A stretch of 64,000 nt of DNA from Halobacteriovorax sp. (GCA_002720865.1 PBIO01000031.1:1-64000), one strand, 5' to 3'. Counted from the stretch's first letter, positions 17,050 through 25,990 are shown. Numbers and translations are program-made. The notes: generated from the letters alone by a model not told the origin.

Positions 17050-17990
17050 TTACAAATTGCGGAAAAATTACCACGACATTCTACGCTGGCCGTTCCCACA
17101 GATACTTCAAATGTTTTGAATACTCCTAGTTTTGCATCACAGGTATGAAGATTGCTCATTCCTACACCGTTAGCTACCCCAGCTAGACTTTGATTATAGG
17201 AACTTAAGCAAGCCGGAGTGTAGAGAGGGGCATCTAGTCCAGTAGAAGTTGCTACGTAATTTGTGCTAACTACATAAGCACAGGCTAAGTTTTTTGATTT
17301 GCAGGCGTCATTACCAGTCTTACCTTTATAGCTTGGGGTTTTGACAGCATCGATTGCCACAAGTCCCGCTTCTCCACCAGCAGGAAGACCCATGCTTGAG
17401 CAAGTTATAACCGTTTGAGAATCGTCGACGGCTACCTCAATTGGAATTTGATAAGGTTTAAACCTGGTACCAAAAGTTTTATCACCTCTGTCAAAAACAA
17501 CTTCAAAGTTTATCTCACCACGGTTAAAAGTTTTAAGGATCTTTTCTTCAGTTTCAGGAAAGCGAATTTTATATTCTGAAATAGTGACAAGACGATTAGC
17601 ATGTTTAACCTCTTGCTCACCTTTAATGAACCTTTGAAACTTAGGAACGACTAGAACTTCAGGGTCCTTATCTTCTTCACCTGGGGAGGGGGCTTTTAAG
17701 TAAACTTTTTTTAACTCATCAATAGGCTCTTCTAAAGTATCAATACCATCAGTATTTGCATCGAGTCTTTGGTTTTTTAAGGTTTCTAAGCAATTGGTTG
17801 AGTTCATCAAAAGAATTCTAATCTCATTCAAGACGTTGGCCTCCTCCATTTTCATGAGGACTGTCTTTTGAGATTTCATTTGTTCAGTAAAGTATTTGTA
17901 AAAAAACATGGAGAGAACACCCATGATGCCGGCGGCAACCATCACTTCTACGAGTGAAAAGCCTTTTTGATTCTCATTTAAAAAATTCAT
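17046..17990 (-). CDS. Prepilin-type protein (minor pilin/pseudopilin)
   Basis: 314 residues. A type III signal (QKGFSLVEVMVAAGIMG) has the prepilin-peptidase Gly-Phe site and Glu5 of the mature protein, followed by the usual hydrophobic helix. The mature domain is large, with cysteine pairs (NACKSKNLACAY, VECRGNFSAICN) that may form disulphides. It could be a minor pilin or pseudopilin of the type IV pilus or type II system. Its start codon lies inside a perfect hairpin (17988-18006). Confidence 0.8.
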   Translation of the reverse strand: MNFLNENQKGFSLVEVMVAAGIMGVLSMFFYKYFTEQMKSQKTVLMKMEEANVLNEIRILLMNSTNCLETLKNQRLDANTDGIDTLEEPIDELKKVYLKAPSPGEEDKDPEVLVVPKFQRFIKGEQEVKHANRLVTISEYKIRFPETEEKILKTFNRGEINFEVVFDRGDKTFGTRFKPYQIPIEVAVDDSQTVITCSSMGLPAGGEAGLVAIDAVKTPSYKGKTGNDACKSKNLACAYVVSTNYVATSTGLDAPLYTPACLSSYNQSLAGVANGVGMSNLHTCDAKLGVFKTFEVSVGTASVECRGNFSAICN

Positions 17991-18006
17991 ACTCTAATAG
18001 AGTATG
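17981..18006 (-). terminator. Hairpin plus T-run over the prepilin start codon
   Basis: CATACTCT (17988-17995) pairs perfectly with AGAGTATG (17999-18006). Read leftward, the stem is followed by AATTTTTT, so it could end transcripts of the deacetylase gene. The ATG of the prepilin gene is part of the stem, so it could also limit translation initiation. Confidence 0.5.
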
Positions 18007-18019
18007 GGTCAACGAGATT

Positions 18020-18943
18020 CTAGTCAATCTTGCAGGTTTTACCTTTAAAAGAGTACTCTTCAACTGAGTCTAGTGGAACGATCTCTACACCTTCGGCTTT
18101 TGCTTTTTTTATAAAAATCTCAGCGGCATCTATACTCTTATCGTGAATATCATGAAGAAGAGCGACTCCTCCACCAAAGGGCCAAGTATGTTGGTACTTT
18201 TTAGTCTTGTATTTAACCTTACCAAAGATAGACCTTTTCATAGTTGTCTTATAAGCGGTACCACCTTTTATATGGGCCCAAATATTTTGTGCAATCTGTT
18301 CGTCTTTTAACTTTGGAGACCAATCAGCAGAATCGATATCCCAGAATGCAAAATTGATACAATTTTCTCCATACAAATCGTATGAAAGAGTCTTGATAAC
18401 GTTCATATGATGATAAGTTTCTGACTTACCATAGGCACCGTAAGGAAAGCGGTAGAAAATTCCTTTGTTCGATGGGCGGTACTTCTTATAAAGCTTATCT
18501 ATTATTAAGATAGAAGTTTTTAACTCATTATAAAAAGTTTCCTGATCTTCACCATTGTTATTGTCGTGATCGTGATCATGGGTAGCAACAATATGCCCTT
18601 CTTTAATCATCCTTTCTAAAATTGGCCTGGTGCTATCGTTAACTAGTTTAGTTAAAACAAAAAATGTGGCCTTAACATTATACTTTTTTAGAATGTCTAA
18701 AAGTCTTGGGGTTCTTGTTTTATGGGGACCGTCATCAAAGGTTAAAACAACTTTATCGCTATTTTTAAGAGATTTTGTTTTATATTGATCAAAGCCAGCA
18801 TCTACACCGGGTTGGTATTCTCTTTCTTCAGGAAATTGCTTTAATTCAGACTTATTAAAGCCCGCTTGGCAATTGTAGGCCAGGGCCTCATTCATCAGAA
18901 CTGCACAGAGTAAAATAACAGTTGTAGAGATTAAAAACTTCAT
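18020..18943 (-). CDS. Polysaccharide deacetylase (CE4, NodB domain)
   Basis: ATG at 18943 follows GAGGA and opens a signal peptide, giving 307 residues. Conserved CE4 motifs are TFDDGPH (catalytic Asp and metal Asp), THDHDHD (metal His pair, four apart), FRFPYG-type RFPYGAYG, WDIDSADW and GGVALLHDIH. The family removes acetyl groups from GlcNAc in peptidoglycan or chitin-like chains. The second motif has Asp where Ser/Thr is usual. It may act on the cell's own wall or, in a predator, on prey wall; the sequence does not say. Confidence 0.85.
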   Translation of the reverse strand: MKFLISTTVILLCAVLMNEALAYNCQAGFNKSELKQFPEEREYQPGVDAGFDQYKTKSLKNSDKVVLTFDDGPHKTRTPRLLDILKKYNVKATFFVLTKLVNDSTRPILERMIKEGHIVATHDHDHDNNNGEDQETFYNELKTSILIIDKLYKKYRPSNKGIFYRFPYGAYGKSETYHHMNVIKTLSYDLYGENCINFAFWDIDSADWSPKLKDEQIAQNIWAHIKGGTAYKTTMKRSIFGKVKYKTKKYQHTWPFGGGVALLHDIHDKSIDAAEIFIKKAKAEGVEIVPLDSVEEYSFKGKTCKID

Positions 18944-19033
18944 CTTTTCCTCACAAATAATAGTGAGGTTACATACCATTATGTAATGTGATGGCGCGTA
19001 GTGTTATTGTGTTGAATAGCAATTATTACAGGA

Positions 19034-19444
19034 CTATTTCTTTAATATGGAGATATTAAAGCCCTTATTTTGCATATCCGAGATGGTTCGTTCCAGTTTG
19101 CCCTTTGCGTCAATATTGACTGCCAATTGCTGAATTCGACCAAGTTCCTTTGAGTCTAGCCAAATCCCAAAGCATTCAGAGCATTTATCAATTAAAAGAC
19201 TTTGGGCCTTTAGGTAAGGAATCTCGTAGAGGCTATTCTTCTCACACTTAGGACATTCCATTTCCGTGAGGGTGCCTTCGCTGGTGAGGTGAAATTTTTC
19301 AGGAGTATCCTTTATGGTTTCTACATAGCTAGCAAGCTCTCCTCTATCACACCAGATTCCATGGCAATCAGAGCAAAAATCAAACTCGACTCCCTCATGC
19401 TTAAATGGATTAAAGTCTTGGCTTTGGCACTTCGGACATTTCAT
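19034..19444 (-). CDS. Zinc-ribbon protein with two zf-TFIIB domains
   Basis: 136 residues with a duplicated zinc ribbon: MKCPKCQ ... FCSDCHGIWCDRGEL and MECPKCE ... KCSECFGIWLDSKEL. Each half has two CxxC knuckles followed by the GIW.D..EL signature of the zf-TFIIB family. Function in bacteria is unknown; a nucleic-acid or protein-binding role is possible. AAAGGTG precedes the ATG. It is divergent from the AdoMet decarboxylase gene. Confidence 0.85.
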   Translation of the reverse strand: MKCPKCQSQDFNPFKHEGVEFDFCSDCHGIWCDRGELASYVETIKDTPEKFHLTSEGTLTEMECPKCEKNSLYEIPYLKAQSLLIDKCSECFGIWLDSKELGRIQQLAVNIDAKGKLERTISDMQNKGFNISILKK

Positions 19445-19458
19445 AGTTTCACCTTTCG

Positions 19459-19487
19459 TTGACAGTATAACAGTTTAATAATATTAA
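19459..19487 (+). promoter_or_regulatory. Sigma70-type promoter for the decarboxylase-speE genes
   Basis: TTGACA (19459-19464) and TATTAA (19482-19487) are separated by exactly 17 bases. The predicted transcript start near 19494 leaves a leader of about 50 bases before the TTG start. Confidence 0.7.
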
Positions 19488-19544
19488 GTTTTCTCTAGCA
19501 ATTCCATTGTTTTAGAAAGGGCAATTTTTGACCAGGAGTAGTTC

Positions 19545-20480
19545 TTGTTCTTTGAGGGATCAGAAAAAAAAGTAGAGATTGTGGTTAAAAGTAATATTGA
19601 CCTTCTGTCGGTCGAAGAAAGCTTTTGGTCAGCTTTAGTAAAAGAGGCTAAGGCCACGATATTATCTTCTATCAAAAACAAGAACTGTAAGGCCTATTTA
19701 CTTTCAGAATCTAGTCTTTTTGTATGGAGTGATCGAATTGTTCTTATAACCTGTGGTCAGACGACTTTAGTGGAAGCGATTAAGTTTTTTCTTAAGAGCT
19801 ATCCTAAAGAGCAATTAGAATCGTTAATATTTCAAAGAAAGAATGAATATTTCTCGCATCTTCAAAAGACATCCTTTTTGGATGATATAGAACTCTTAGA
19901 AAAGGAAGTTACTGGAAAGGCCTATCGGTTTGGAAAAATGCATGAGCATCACAATTTTATGTTTTGCACGGATCACCCATATGATGCTCCAGATGAAGAT
20001 ATTACGAATGAGCTTCTTATGTATGATATAAGTGGTGAAGCCTCAATTATTCTAAATAAGTCCCACGAAAATACTAAGCAGATTCGATCATTTTTAAAAC
20101 TTGAAACTTTATTTCCAGACTATCAAATTGATGACTTTGCCTTTAGCCCTCAAGGATACTCTGCAAACGCTATTAGAGACGAGTTCTATTTTACAATCCA
20201 TATTACACCAGAAGAATTTAATTCTTATGTGAGTTTTGAAACAAATGAGCCCCTTTGCAAGGCGAAGCTAGCCGAACTTTTAGATATTTTAAAACCAGAA
20301 AGCTTTGATTTGGTGACTTTTAATCATGAAGACTCACTAGAGATCCCAACGAATTATCACAAAAGAGCGCTAGTGAGAGAAAAAATTAATCTTGGATATA
20401 ATGTTATTTTTAGTCATTTTTATAATAAGGAGACCGTCAATGATAGGGCCCTTATTTTTGATCATAAGGAACAAAGATGA
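19545..20480 (+). CDS. Eukaryote-type S-adenosylmethionine decarboxylase
   Basis: 311 residues; makes decarboxylated AdoMet, the aminopropyl donor for spermidine. It matches the animal/plant class rather than bacterial SpeD/SpeH: FFEGSEKKVE at the very N-terminus (catalytic Glu4 and Glu7), YLLSESSLFV (Glu55-Ser56 self-cleavage giving the pyruvoyl group), ITCGQTT (Cys70, 14 residues later as in the human enzyme), FSPQGYS and FTIHITPE...YVSFETN. The start is TTG with AGGAG seven bases before, confirmed by alignment of FFEG with eukaryotic N-termini. It overlaps speE by four bases. Confidence 0.92.
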   Translation: MFFEGSEKKVEIVVKSNIDLLSVEESFWSALVKEAKATILSSIKNKNCKAYLLSESSLFVWSDRIVLITCGQTTLVEAIKFFLKSYPKEQLESLIFQRKNEYFSHLQKTSFLDDIELLEKEVTGKAYRFGKMHEHHNFMFCTDHPYDAPDEDITNELLMYDISGEASIILNKSHENTKQIRSFLKLETLFPDYQIDDFAFSPQGYSANAIRDEFYFTIHITPEEFNSYVSFETNEPLCKAKLAELLDILKPESFDLVTFNHEDSLEIPTNYHKRALVREKINLGYNVIFSHFYNKETVNDRALIFDHKEQR

Positions 20481-21331
20481 GCGATTGGACAACTGAGAAA
20501 ACTGAAGATTTTATGGAAGTGCGATTTAAAAACGATGGCACCTTATTCTCGGGAAAAAGTGAATTTCAAAAAGTTGAAGTTGTGCAAACCAGATGGCATG
20601 GAAAAATGCTTTTGAATGACGACCTAGTGATGCTAACTGAGGCAGATGAATTTGTTTACCACGATATGATTACCCATGTGCCTCTCTTTACTCACCCGAA
20701 CCCCAAGAATGTTCTTGTCATTGGCGGAGGAGACGGAGGCACGGCCAGAGAGGTGCTCCGTCATTCAAATGTCGAAAAGGTAGTCATGGTCGAAATCGAC
20801 AAGATGGTCGTAGATGCATGTCTTGAGCATATTCCGGTTACAAGTGAAGTTTTAAAGGGGCATCCTAAGCTAGAGCTAATAATAGGAGACGGGGTTAAGT
20901 ACGTTAACGAAACAAAAGAAAAATTTGATGTAGTAATTGTGGACTCGACTGATCCAATCGGACCTGCATGTCCTCTCTTTGGTCCTGACTTTTATCGGGA
21001 TGTCTACGCTTGCTTAAATGAGGATGGAATTGTCGTAAGTCAGGGAGAGTCTCCTTGGTATAATGTTCCAATTCAAAAATCGATGATGAAAGTATTAAGT
21101 GAGCAGTTTCCTTTTGTTAGAATGTACCAGTTTGGAAACCTAACTTACCCTGGGGGCGCTTGGTGTTTTACTTTTGCCTCTAAAGGATTGAGTCCTATAA
21201 ATGATTTTGACCGAAAAAGAGTTCTAGATTCAAACTTAAAATTTAGGTATTACACTCCAGACCTTCATACCGCCTCTTTTGCTCTTCCCCAATTTCTACT
21301 TGATAATATTCAAGAATACTTTAGAGGCTAA
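20477..21331 (+). CDS. speE: Spermidine synthase
   Basis: 284 residues. Transfers the aminopropyl group from decarboxylated AdoMet to putrescine. The N-terminal beta domain is followed by LNDDLVMLTEADEFVYHDM, the AdoMet-binding GGGDGGTAREVLRH and the acidic VEIDKMVVDAC. The active-site loop DSTDPIGPA and YPGGAWCF are also present. Its ATG lies in the stop of the AdoMet decarboxylase gene (ATGA), a strong functional link. The substrate is inferred as putrescine because agmatinase and arginine decarboxylase are encoded 2-4 kb away. Confidence 0.93.
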   Translation: MSDWTTEKTEDFMEVRFKNDGTLFSGKSEFQKVEVVQTRWHGKMLLNDDLVMLTEADEFVYHDMITHVPLFTHPNPKNVLVIGGGDGGTAREVLRHSNVEKVVMVEIDKMVVDACLEHIPVTSEVLKGHPKLELIIGDGVKYVNETKEKFDVVIVDSTDPIGPACPLFGPDFYRDVYACLNEDGIVVSQGESPWYNVPIQKSMMKVLSEQFPFVRMYQFGNLTYPGGAWCFTFASKGLSPINDFDRKRVLDSNLKFRYYTPDLHTASFALPQFLLDNIQEYFRG

Positions 21332-21332
21332 T

Positions 21333-21791
21333 ATGAATTATTGGTTGATGAAGTCAGAACCAGACGTTTTTGGAATAGATGATCTTAAGAAAGTAAAAAA
21401 AGAACCTTGGGATGGGGTACGAAACTACCAAGCAAGAAACTATATGAGAGATGAAATGAAAAAAGGGGATCTTGTCCTTTTTTATCACTCAAATAGTAAG
21501 CCTGCGGGAATCGCTGGGCTTATGGAAATATCTAAAGAGTCTCATCCTGATCCAACCTGTTGGGATAAGAAGAGCAATTACTATGATTCCAAAAGCACTA
21601 AAGAGAACCCTCGTTGGTTTATGGTCGAAGTAAAATATAAAAAGAAATTTAAAGAGATTATTAGTTTAGAGACGATCAAAAATACAAAAGCATTATCTAC
21701 CATGAAAATCGCTCAAAAAGGTAACCGGCTTTCTATTACACCGGTTACCGAAAAAGAATTTAATTATGTTTTAGAGCTGGCAAAAGCTTAA
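21333..21791 (+). CDS. EVE-domain protein
   Basis: 152 residues from the ATG at 21333, which follows GAGG and starts one base after the speE stop. It is an EVE/thymocyte nuclear protein 1-type fold (PUA-related): MNYWLMKSEPDVFGIDDL, WDGVRNYQARNYMRDEMKKGD, FYHSN and GIAGLMEI are all characteristic. These domains bind modified bases in DNA or RNA; the cellular role of stand-alone copies is not settled. Its last codons overlap the convergent lipoprotein gene and contain that gene's terminator. Confidence 0.88.
   Translation: MNYWLMKSEPDVFGIDDLKKVKKEPWDGVRNYQARNYMRDEMKKGDLVLFYHSNSKPAGIAGLMEISKESHPDPTCWDKKSNYYDSKSTKENPRWFMVEVKYKKKFKEIISLETIKNTKALSTMKIAQKGNRLSITPVTEKEFNYVLELAKA
21715..21749 (-). 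terminator. Leftward terminator inside the EVE gene
   Basis: GGTAACCGG (21720-21728) and CCGGTTACC (21741-21749) form a perfect nine-base-pair stem with a 12-base loop. Read leftward it ends in TTTTT (21715-21719), so it fits the convergent lipoprotein gene ending at 21771. Confidence 0.7.
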
Positions 21792-22445
21792 TCCTGCCAT
21801 CTGGCTTTTAAAGAAATTTTGAACTTTATACTTTTTAGATGTTGTTAGGACCGACCAGTAATAAGCTCTTGTTGGAAAGAGAGAGCCTCTTTTTCTTATT
21901 TGATTTCTCATAACGGCAACAGCGCAGCGAATATTACCAATCGGATCAAGAATATTGTCCTTAGTTATATGCCCACATCCGCTATGGTACCTTCCTGTTG
22001 AGACACTAAGTTGAAAAAGACCTTCAGACCATAAGTTCAGTCCTCTTTCCCAGTATCTAGTATTGGGATTAAAATCGGTTTCATAAAGAGAGATAGAAGA
22101 CATAAATAGGGCCCAGAACCTCTTCTTATCATTTTCTTTGGCCTGATTAAATCCGGGACAATTTAATTTTGCTAAATCGCTAGAGGGGAGGGTCACTTCC
22201 ATGGCGAGCTCTCTTGAATGCTCATCTATGGCCGACCCAACCGCGTTACTCCAGGCTTCTTTCCATTTACCTGAAGTTCCTCTTGGGGATCTAACATTTA
22301 CATAATTAATAGAATCACTGGGTGAATCAGGTCCATCTCCAACTCTTTGCTCTCCTGAACCACCGAGTAGTGCCGCTGCTTCCTCTTCTGACTTACAACC
22401 AAAAACAAAAACTAATAAAAGTAAGATTAATTTTTTATTACTCAT
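21771..22445 (-). CDS. Lipoprotein, lytic-transglycosylase-like
   Basis: 224 residues. The signal ends VFVFGCKS (lipidated Cys17). The region SSISLYETDFNPNTRYWE, followed by SEGLFQLSVSTG and later LDPIGNIRCAVAVMR, follows the SLT/goose-lysozyme pattern, in which Glu of ET is the catalytic acid. Such enzymes cleave glycan strands of peptidoglycan. The match is to short motifs, so the family call is tentative. It ends in the opposing EVE gene. Confidence 0.65.
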   Translation of the reverse strand: MSNKKLILLLLVFVFGCKSEEEAAALLGGSGEQRVGDGPDSPSDSINYVNVRSPRGTSGKWKEAWSNAVGSAIDEHSRELAMEVTLPSSDLAKLNCPGFNQAKENDKKRFWALFMSSISLYETDFNPNTRYWERGLNLWSEGLFQLSVSTGRYHSGCGHITKDNILDPIGNIRCAVAVMRNQIRKRGSLFPTRAYYWSVLTTSKKYKVQNFFKSQMAGLSFCQL

Positions 22446-22576
22446 CCTGAGTCTCCTTTTGTTTGGCTCACCCTCAATTTAATTGTCTCGAGATTATAGA
22501 GCTCCTGCAACAAAGTGAAACGCTTTAGTCTGGTAATCTTTTGGTCAATACTTTGCAAGAAGTTAACAATTACTGT

Positions 22577-23203
22577 TTATGCAATTCTTAAAAGGTTTCT
22601 TAGGCCTGTGAAAAAATACTCAACGGCTATAACCATGACGATTAGGCCCATAATTCTAAAAAGAACTTTAGCTCCGGCTTCTCCAAGCTTTTCCATAATC
22701 CACTTTGAGGCCAATAGCATAAAAAGGACAATGGCCGAGGTAGACAAGATGGCAAAGTAGAGAACTCCTTTTGCCTGTAGTGTGGTCGCTCCTTGATTCA
22801 TTAAAATCACTGCCGTAATCGTTCCTGGACCACAAAGAAGAGGAATACCAAGGGGAGTAACCGCTACATCGTTATTAAGATCGTCTTCGTAGTCTGTCTC
22901 ATCTTTGGTTCTGACTGGTTTAGCTTGTAGCATATCAAAACCGTTAATGAAGAATAGAATTCCACCAACAACTCTTAGGCTATCTAGGCTGATCGAAAAA
23001 AACTTAAAGATCATTTGGCCAGATAGAGCAAAGAAGATCATCGCAATCATCGCCGCGAGAGTTCCTTTCTTTGCCAGTTGTTTTGTTTTTTCTTTAGAAA
23101 GCCCATCTGAAAATTTTACGAAGACGGGCATGACACTAAAGGGATTAACCATACTAAATAAGGTAGTAAAGGCTAGTAAATAGAAGTCTAATAATTCCTT
23201 CAT
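22577..23203 (-). CDS. MarC-family membrane protein
   Basis: 208 residues from the ATG at 23203. About six hydrophobic segments and the family landmarks SMVNPFSVMPVF, VVGGILFFINGFDML, PLGIPLLCGPGTITAV and a C-terminal RIMGLIVMVIAVEYFF identify MarC/UPF0056. The function of the family is not established. Its ATG overlaps the stop of speA (ATGA), so it is translationally coupled to the arginine decarboxylase gene. That hints at a link with polyamine or agmatine movement, which is inference. Confidence 0.88.
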   Translation of the reverse strand: MKELLDFYLLAFTTLFSMVNPFSVMPVFVKFSDGLSKEKTKQLAKKGTLAAMIAMIFFALSGQMIFKFFSISLDSLRVVGGILFFINGFDMLQAKPVRTKDETDYEDDLNNDVAVTPLGIPLLCGPGTITAVILMNQGATTLQAKGVLYFAILSTSAIVLFMLLASKWIMEKLGEAGAKVLFRIMGLIVMVIAVEYFFTGLRNLLRIA

Positions 23204-25110
23204 GTTTTTAAGTAAGTGTATTCCTCTAGACATTGATCATAAAAATCAACCCACTTAACACCTTCTCTTGGTCTTATATTCCCATCTGCAATCTCTTTAT
23301 CAATTATCCTTTTTACTCTATAGCTTAGGAACTCTGGAGAGTATTGCATTGTCGAAAGAACATCTCTGATTTTTCCACCAGGAATAACTTCTTCTATATA
23401 AAAGTCACCTTCGTCTCCATCCTTATAAACATGAACCTCATTTAATCTTCCAAAAAGGTTATGCATATCTCCCATGACATCCTGATAAGCTCCAGTTAAG
23501 AAAATTCCCACATAGTAATCCTCATCAGGATTTAATTCATGCAAGGGAATATTCTTTGCTTCTTCTTCAAGGTTGATAAAGTGATCAATTTTCCCATCGC
23601 TATCACAGGTGATGTCAGCAATAGAGCACCATACATTAGGTTTTTCGTTAAGACGCTTAATCGGCATAATAGGAAGTAGTTGACCAATCGCCCAAGAGTC
23701 GGCGGCAGATTGAAAAACTGAAAAATTACAAAGGTATTGGCTGGTTAAGCTATCTTGAAGATTTGAAAGATCATCGGAAGGAAATTCGAGCTGATCTACC
23801 ATCTCATCAATTTTTTGAGTTGCTTGCCAATATAAAGTTTCAATTTTAGCTTTTTCAACGAGGTTTATAACACCTAGGTTAAAGGCGCTTATTGAATCGT
23901 CCTTAATTTTAATAGCATCATTGTATACTTCGTTAAAGTTCTCTTTTTTTAATTCGCTGACAACATCTCTCATCTGTTTTACAAGGTTATGTTCGCCCTC
24001 AGCTTTTGTCGTCTCAAAATCTGTTTGAGCTGTTTTAATAGATCCAATAACCTTAGTGATGACACATGAGTGGTGTGCGGTTATGGCTCGACCAGATTCA
24101 GAAACGATGTTTGGGCAAGGAACATTTTCATCTTCACAGATTTGCTTAATTCCCCAAACAACATCACTGGCATATTCTTTATTTCCATAATTAATAGAAC
24201 TTTCATTTGTCGAATGGGTTCCATCATAGTCGACACCAAGTCCACCACCGACATCCATATACTCAAGGGGAACACCCATTTTTACTAATTTAGAATAGAC
24301 TCTGGCACCTTCGGAAATTGCATCTTTTACATTTCTAATATCAGTAATCTGACTTCCTAAATGAAAATGAAGAAGCTTAGTGCAATCCATGAAATTTCTT
24401 TTTTCCAGAATCTCTACGGCCTGAATTAGCTCTGTCGTGGTTAGCCCAAACTTTGCCCTTTCTCCACCACTGTCGGCCCATTTTCCAGCGCACTTGATTG
24501 AAAGTTTTGTTCTAAGTCCAATTAGTGGTCTTACTTTATACTTTTCTGAAAGTTCAAGAAGCCTTTCTAACTCCGTCATCTTTTCAATTACAACTAGAAC
24601 CTTTCTCCCAACTTTTCTTCCAAGAAGAGCAAGTCTTAGATACTCATTATCCTTGTAGCCATTTAGGATTGTAAGAGCTTCTGGATTCCTATTATAAGCA
24701 AGAACACACATAAGCTCTGCTTTAGAACCAGCCTCAAGTCCCATATTATAGGGCTTTCCTGCTTCTAGAATTTCTTCAACGACTTCCCTCATTTGGTTAA
24801 CTTTAATAGGGTACACGCCAATGTATTTTCCCGAATAGTTTGCCTCGGCTATGGCATTGCTAAAAGTTTCATTTAGGTCGATTACTCTAGATCTTAAAAC
24901 GTCCTGGAACCTGATAACGGCAGGGGAAGCTATCTTTTGCTCTTTCATCTCTTCGATAACTTCGTTTATATCTATACCAATAGAGTTTTCTTTTTCCGGA
25001 TGAACACATAGATGTCCATTCGCGTTTACATCAAAGTAGCCGGAGCCCCAACGATCAAAAAGGAAAGTTCTTTTAGCTTCTTCCTTTGTCCATTCTCTGT
25101 AATTATTCAT
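23200..25110 (-). CDS. speA: Biosynthetic arginine decarboxylase
   Basis: 636 residues, full length for SpeA. This PLP enzyme converts arginine to agmatine. Landmarks are FDRWGSGYFDVNANGHL, GVYPIKVNQMREVVEE (PLP-Lys), GLEAGSKAELM, KFGLTT, HLGSQITDIR, VGGGLGVDYDGTHS, SESGRAITAHHS and the C-terminal DITCDSDG and GAYQDVMGDMHNLFG. The ATG overlaps the end of speB by eight bases, with GGAG inside speB. Order speB-speA-marC on one strand with overlaps indicates an operon supplying putrescine. Confidence 0.95.
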   Translation of the reverse strand: MNNYREWTKEEAKRTFLFDRWGSGYFDVNANGHLCVHPEKENSIGIDINEVIEEMKEQKIASPAVIRFQDVLRSRVIDLNETFSNAIAEANYSGKYIGVYPIKVNQMREVVEEILEAGKPYNMGLEAGSKAELMCVLAYNRNPEALTILNGYKDNEYLRLALLGRKVGRKVLVVIEKMTELERLLELSEKYKVRPLIGLRTKLSIKCAGKWADSGGERAKFGLTTTELIQAVEILEKRNFMDCTKLLHFHLGSQITDIRNVKDAISEGARVYSKLVKMGVPLEYMDVGGGLGVDYDGTHSTNESSINYGNKEYASDVVWGIKQICEDENVPCPNIVSESGRAITAHHSCVITKVIGSIKTAQTDFETTKAEGEHNLVKQMRDVVSELKKENFNEVYNDAIKIKDDSISAFNLGVINLVEKAKIETLYWQATQKIDEMVDQLEFPSDDLSNLQDSLTSQYLCNFSVFQSAADSWAIGQLLPIMPIKRLNEKPNVWCSIADITCDSDGKIDHFINLEEEAKNIPLHELNPDEDYYVGIFLTGAYQDVMGDMHNLFGRLNEVHVYKDGDEGDFYIEEVIPGGKIRDVLSTMQYSPEFLSYRVKRIIDKEIADGNIRPREGVKWVDFYDQCLEEYTYLKT

Positions 25111-25990
25111 TTAAATTCTCCATGGCCAAAATAAGCTCTCTTACTACTTTCGCTGCAAAAACGCTTGAATTGCCGGTGGAATCTATCGGAGGTGATAATT
25201 CTACCACATCAGCTCCGACGAGATTTTTCTTAATGAGAATTTTAACCAGGCTTATAAATGAATGAAAATCCTCTCCACCAGCTTCAGGTGTTCCAGTACC
25301 TGGTAAGAAAGAAGGATCAAAATAATCTAAATCTAAAGTTAAATAAATGGGACGATCAGAGGAGATAGCCTCGACTTTAGCTAGGAACTCTGATCTTGAT
25401 TTGCAAAGAGTTCCATTATCTTTCATCCACTGAAACTCTTCTTTTGTTCCAGAACGAATTCCATATTGGATAAGGTCTTGCTCGGTGCTCATATGGTCTA
25501 GGGTTCTACGAATTATGGACGCATGCGAGTATTGATGACCCTCATAGCCGTCTCTTAAATCTGCATGAGCATCTAGATGAAGAATGACGAGGTCATCATA
25601 AGTCTGAAGCATCTCAACTATTGGGGCATATGAGATACTATGCTCACCACCTATAGTTAAAAGTTTAATTTTTTTCTCTTCTAAGTTTGTATCTTGAACT
25701 AGGTCTCTAAAAGCGTTGACGCCTTTCCACCAATTTTGCTCTATATCGTCTGATTCACCAACCGGAAGATTCCCAAGATCAAAAAGGGGGACGTCAGAGG
25801 TGTCCCGATCGAGGTAGGGACTATAAGACTCTATTCCATCTGAAACTTCTCTTAGGCCATCGGGACCAAAAGCGGTACCTTTTCTAAAACAAGCGGTTCC
25901 ATCAAAGCCAAAACCAAGGAGGTAAATTCCTTCAAGAGATAAAGATTCTGCATACTTTGATTGATAGAAAAGCTCACTAGGCTTATTCAT
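25103..25990 (-). CDS. speB: Agmatinase (ureohydrolase)
   Basis: 295 residues. Manganese ureohydrolase motifs are GGEHSISY, HLDAHADLRDGYEG, YSHASI and LDLDYFDPSFLPGTGTPEAGG. The C-terminal VVELSPPIDSTGNSS is also typical. The family includes arginase and formiminoglutamase; overlap with speA makes agmatinase (agmatine to putrescine plus urea) most likely. AAGGTGA precedes the ATG. It is the first gene of the speB-speA-marC operon. Confidence 0.9.
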   Translation of the reverse strand: MNKPSELFYQSKYAESLSLEGIYLLGFGFDGTACFRKGTAFGPDGLREVSDGIESYSPYLDRDTSDVPLFDLGNLPVGESDDIEQNWWKGVNAFRDLVQDTNLEEKKIKLLTIGGEHSISYAPIVEMLQTYDDLVILHLDAHADLRDGYEGHQYSHASIIRRTLDHMSTEQDLIQYGIRSGTKEEFQWMKDNGTLCKSRSEFLAKVEAISSDRPIYLTLDLDYFDPSFLPGTGTPEAGGEDFHSFISLVKILIKKNLVGADVVELSPPIDSTGNSSVFAAKVVRELILAMENLNE

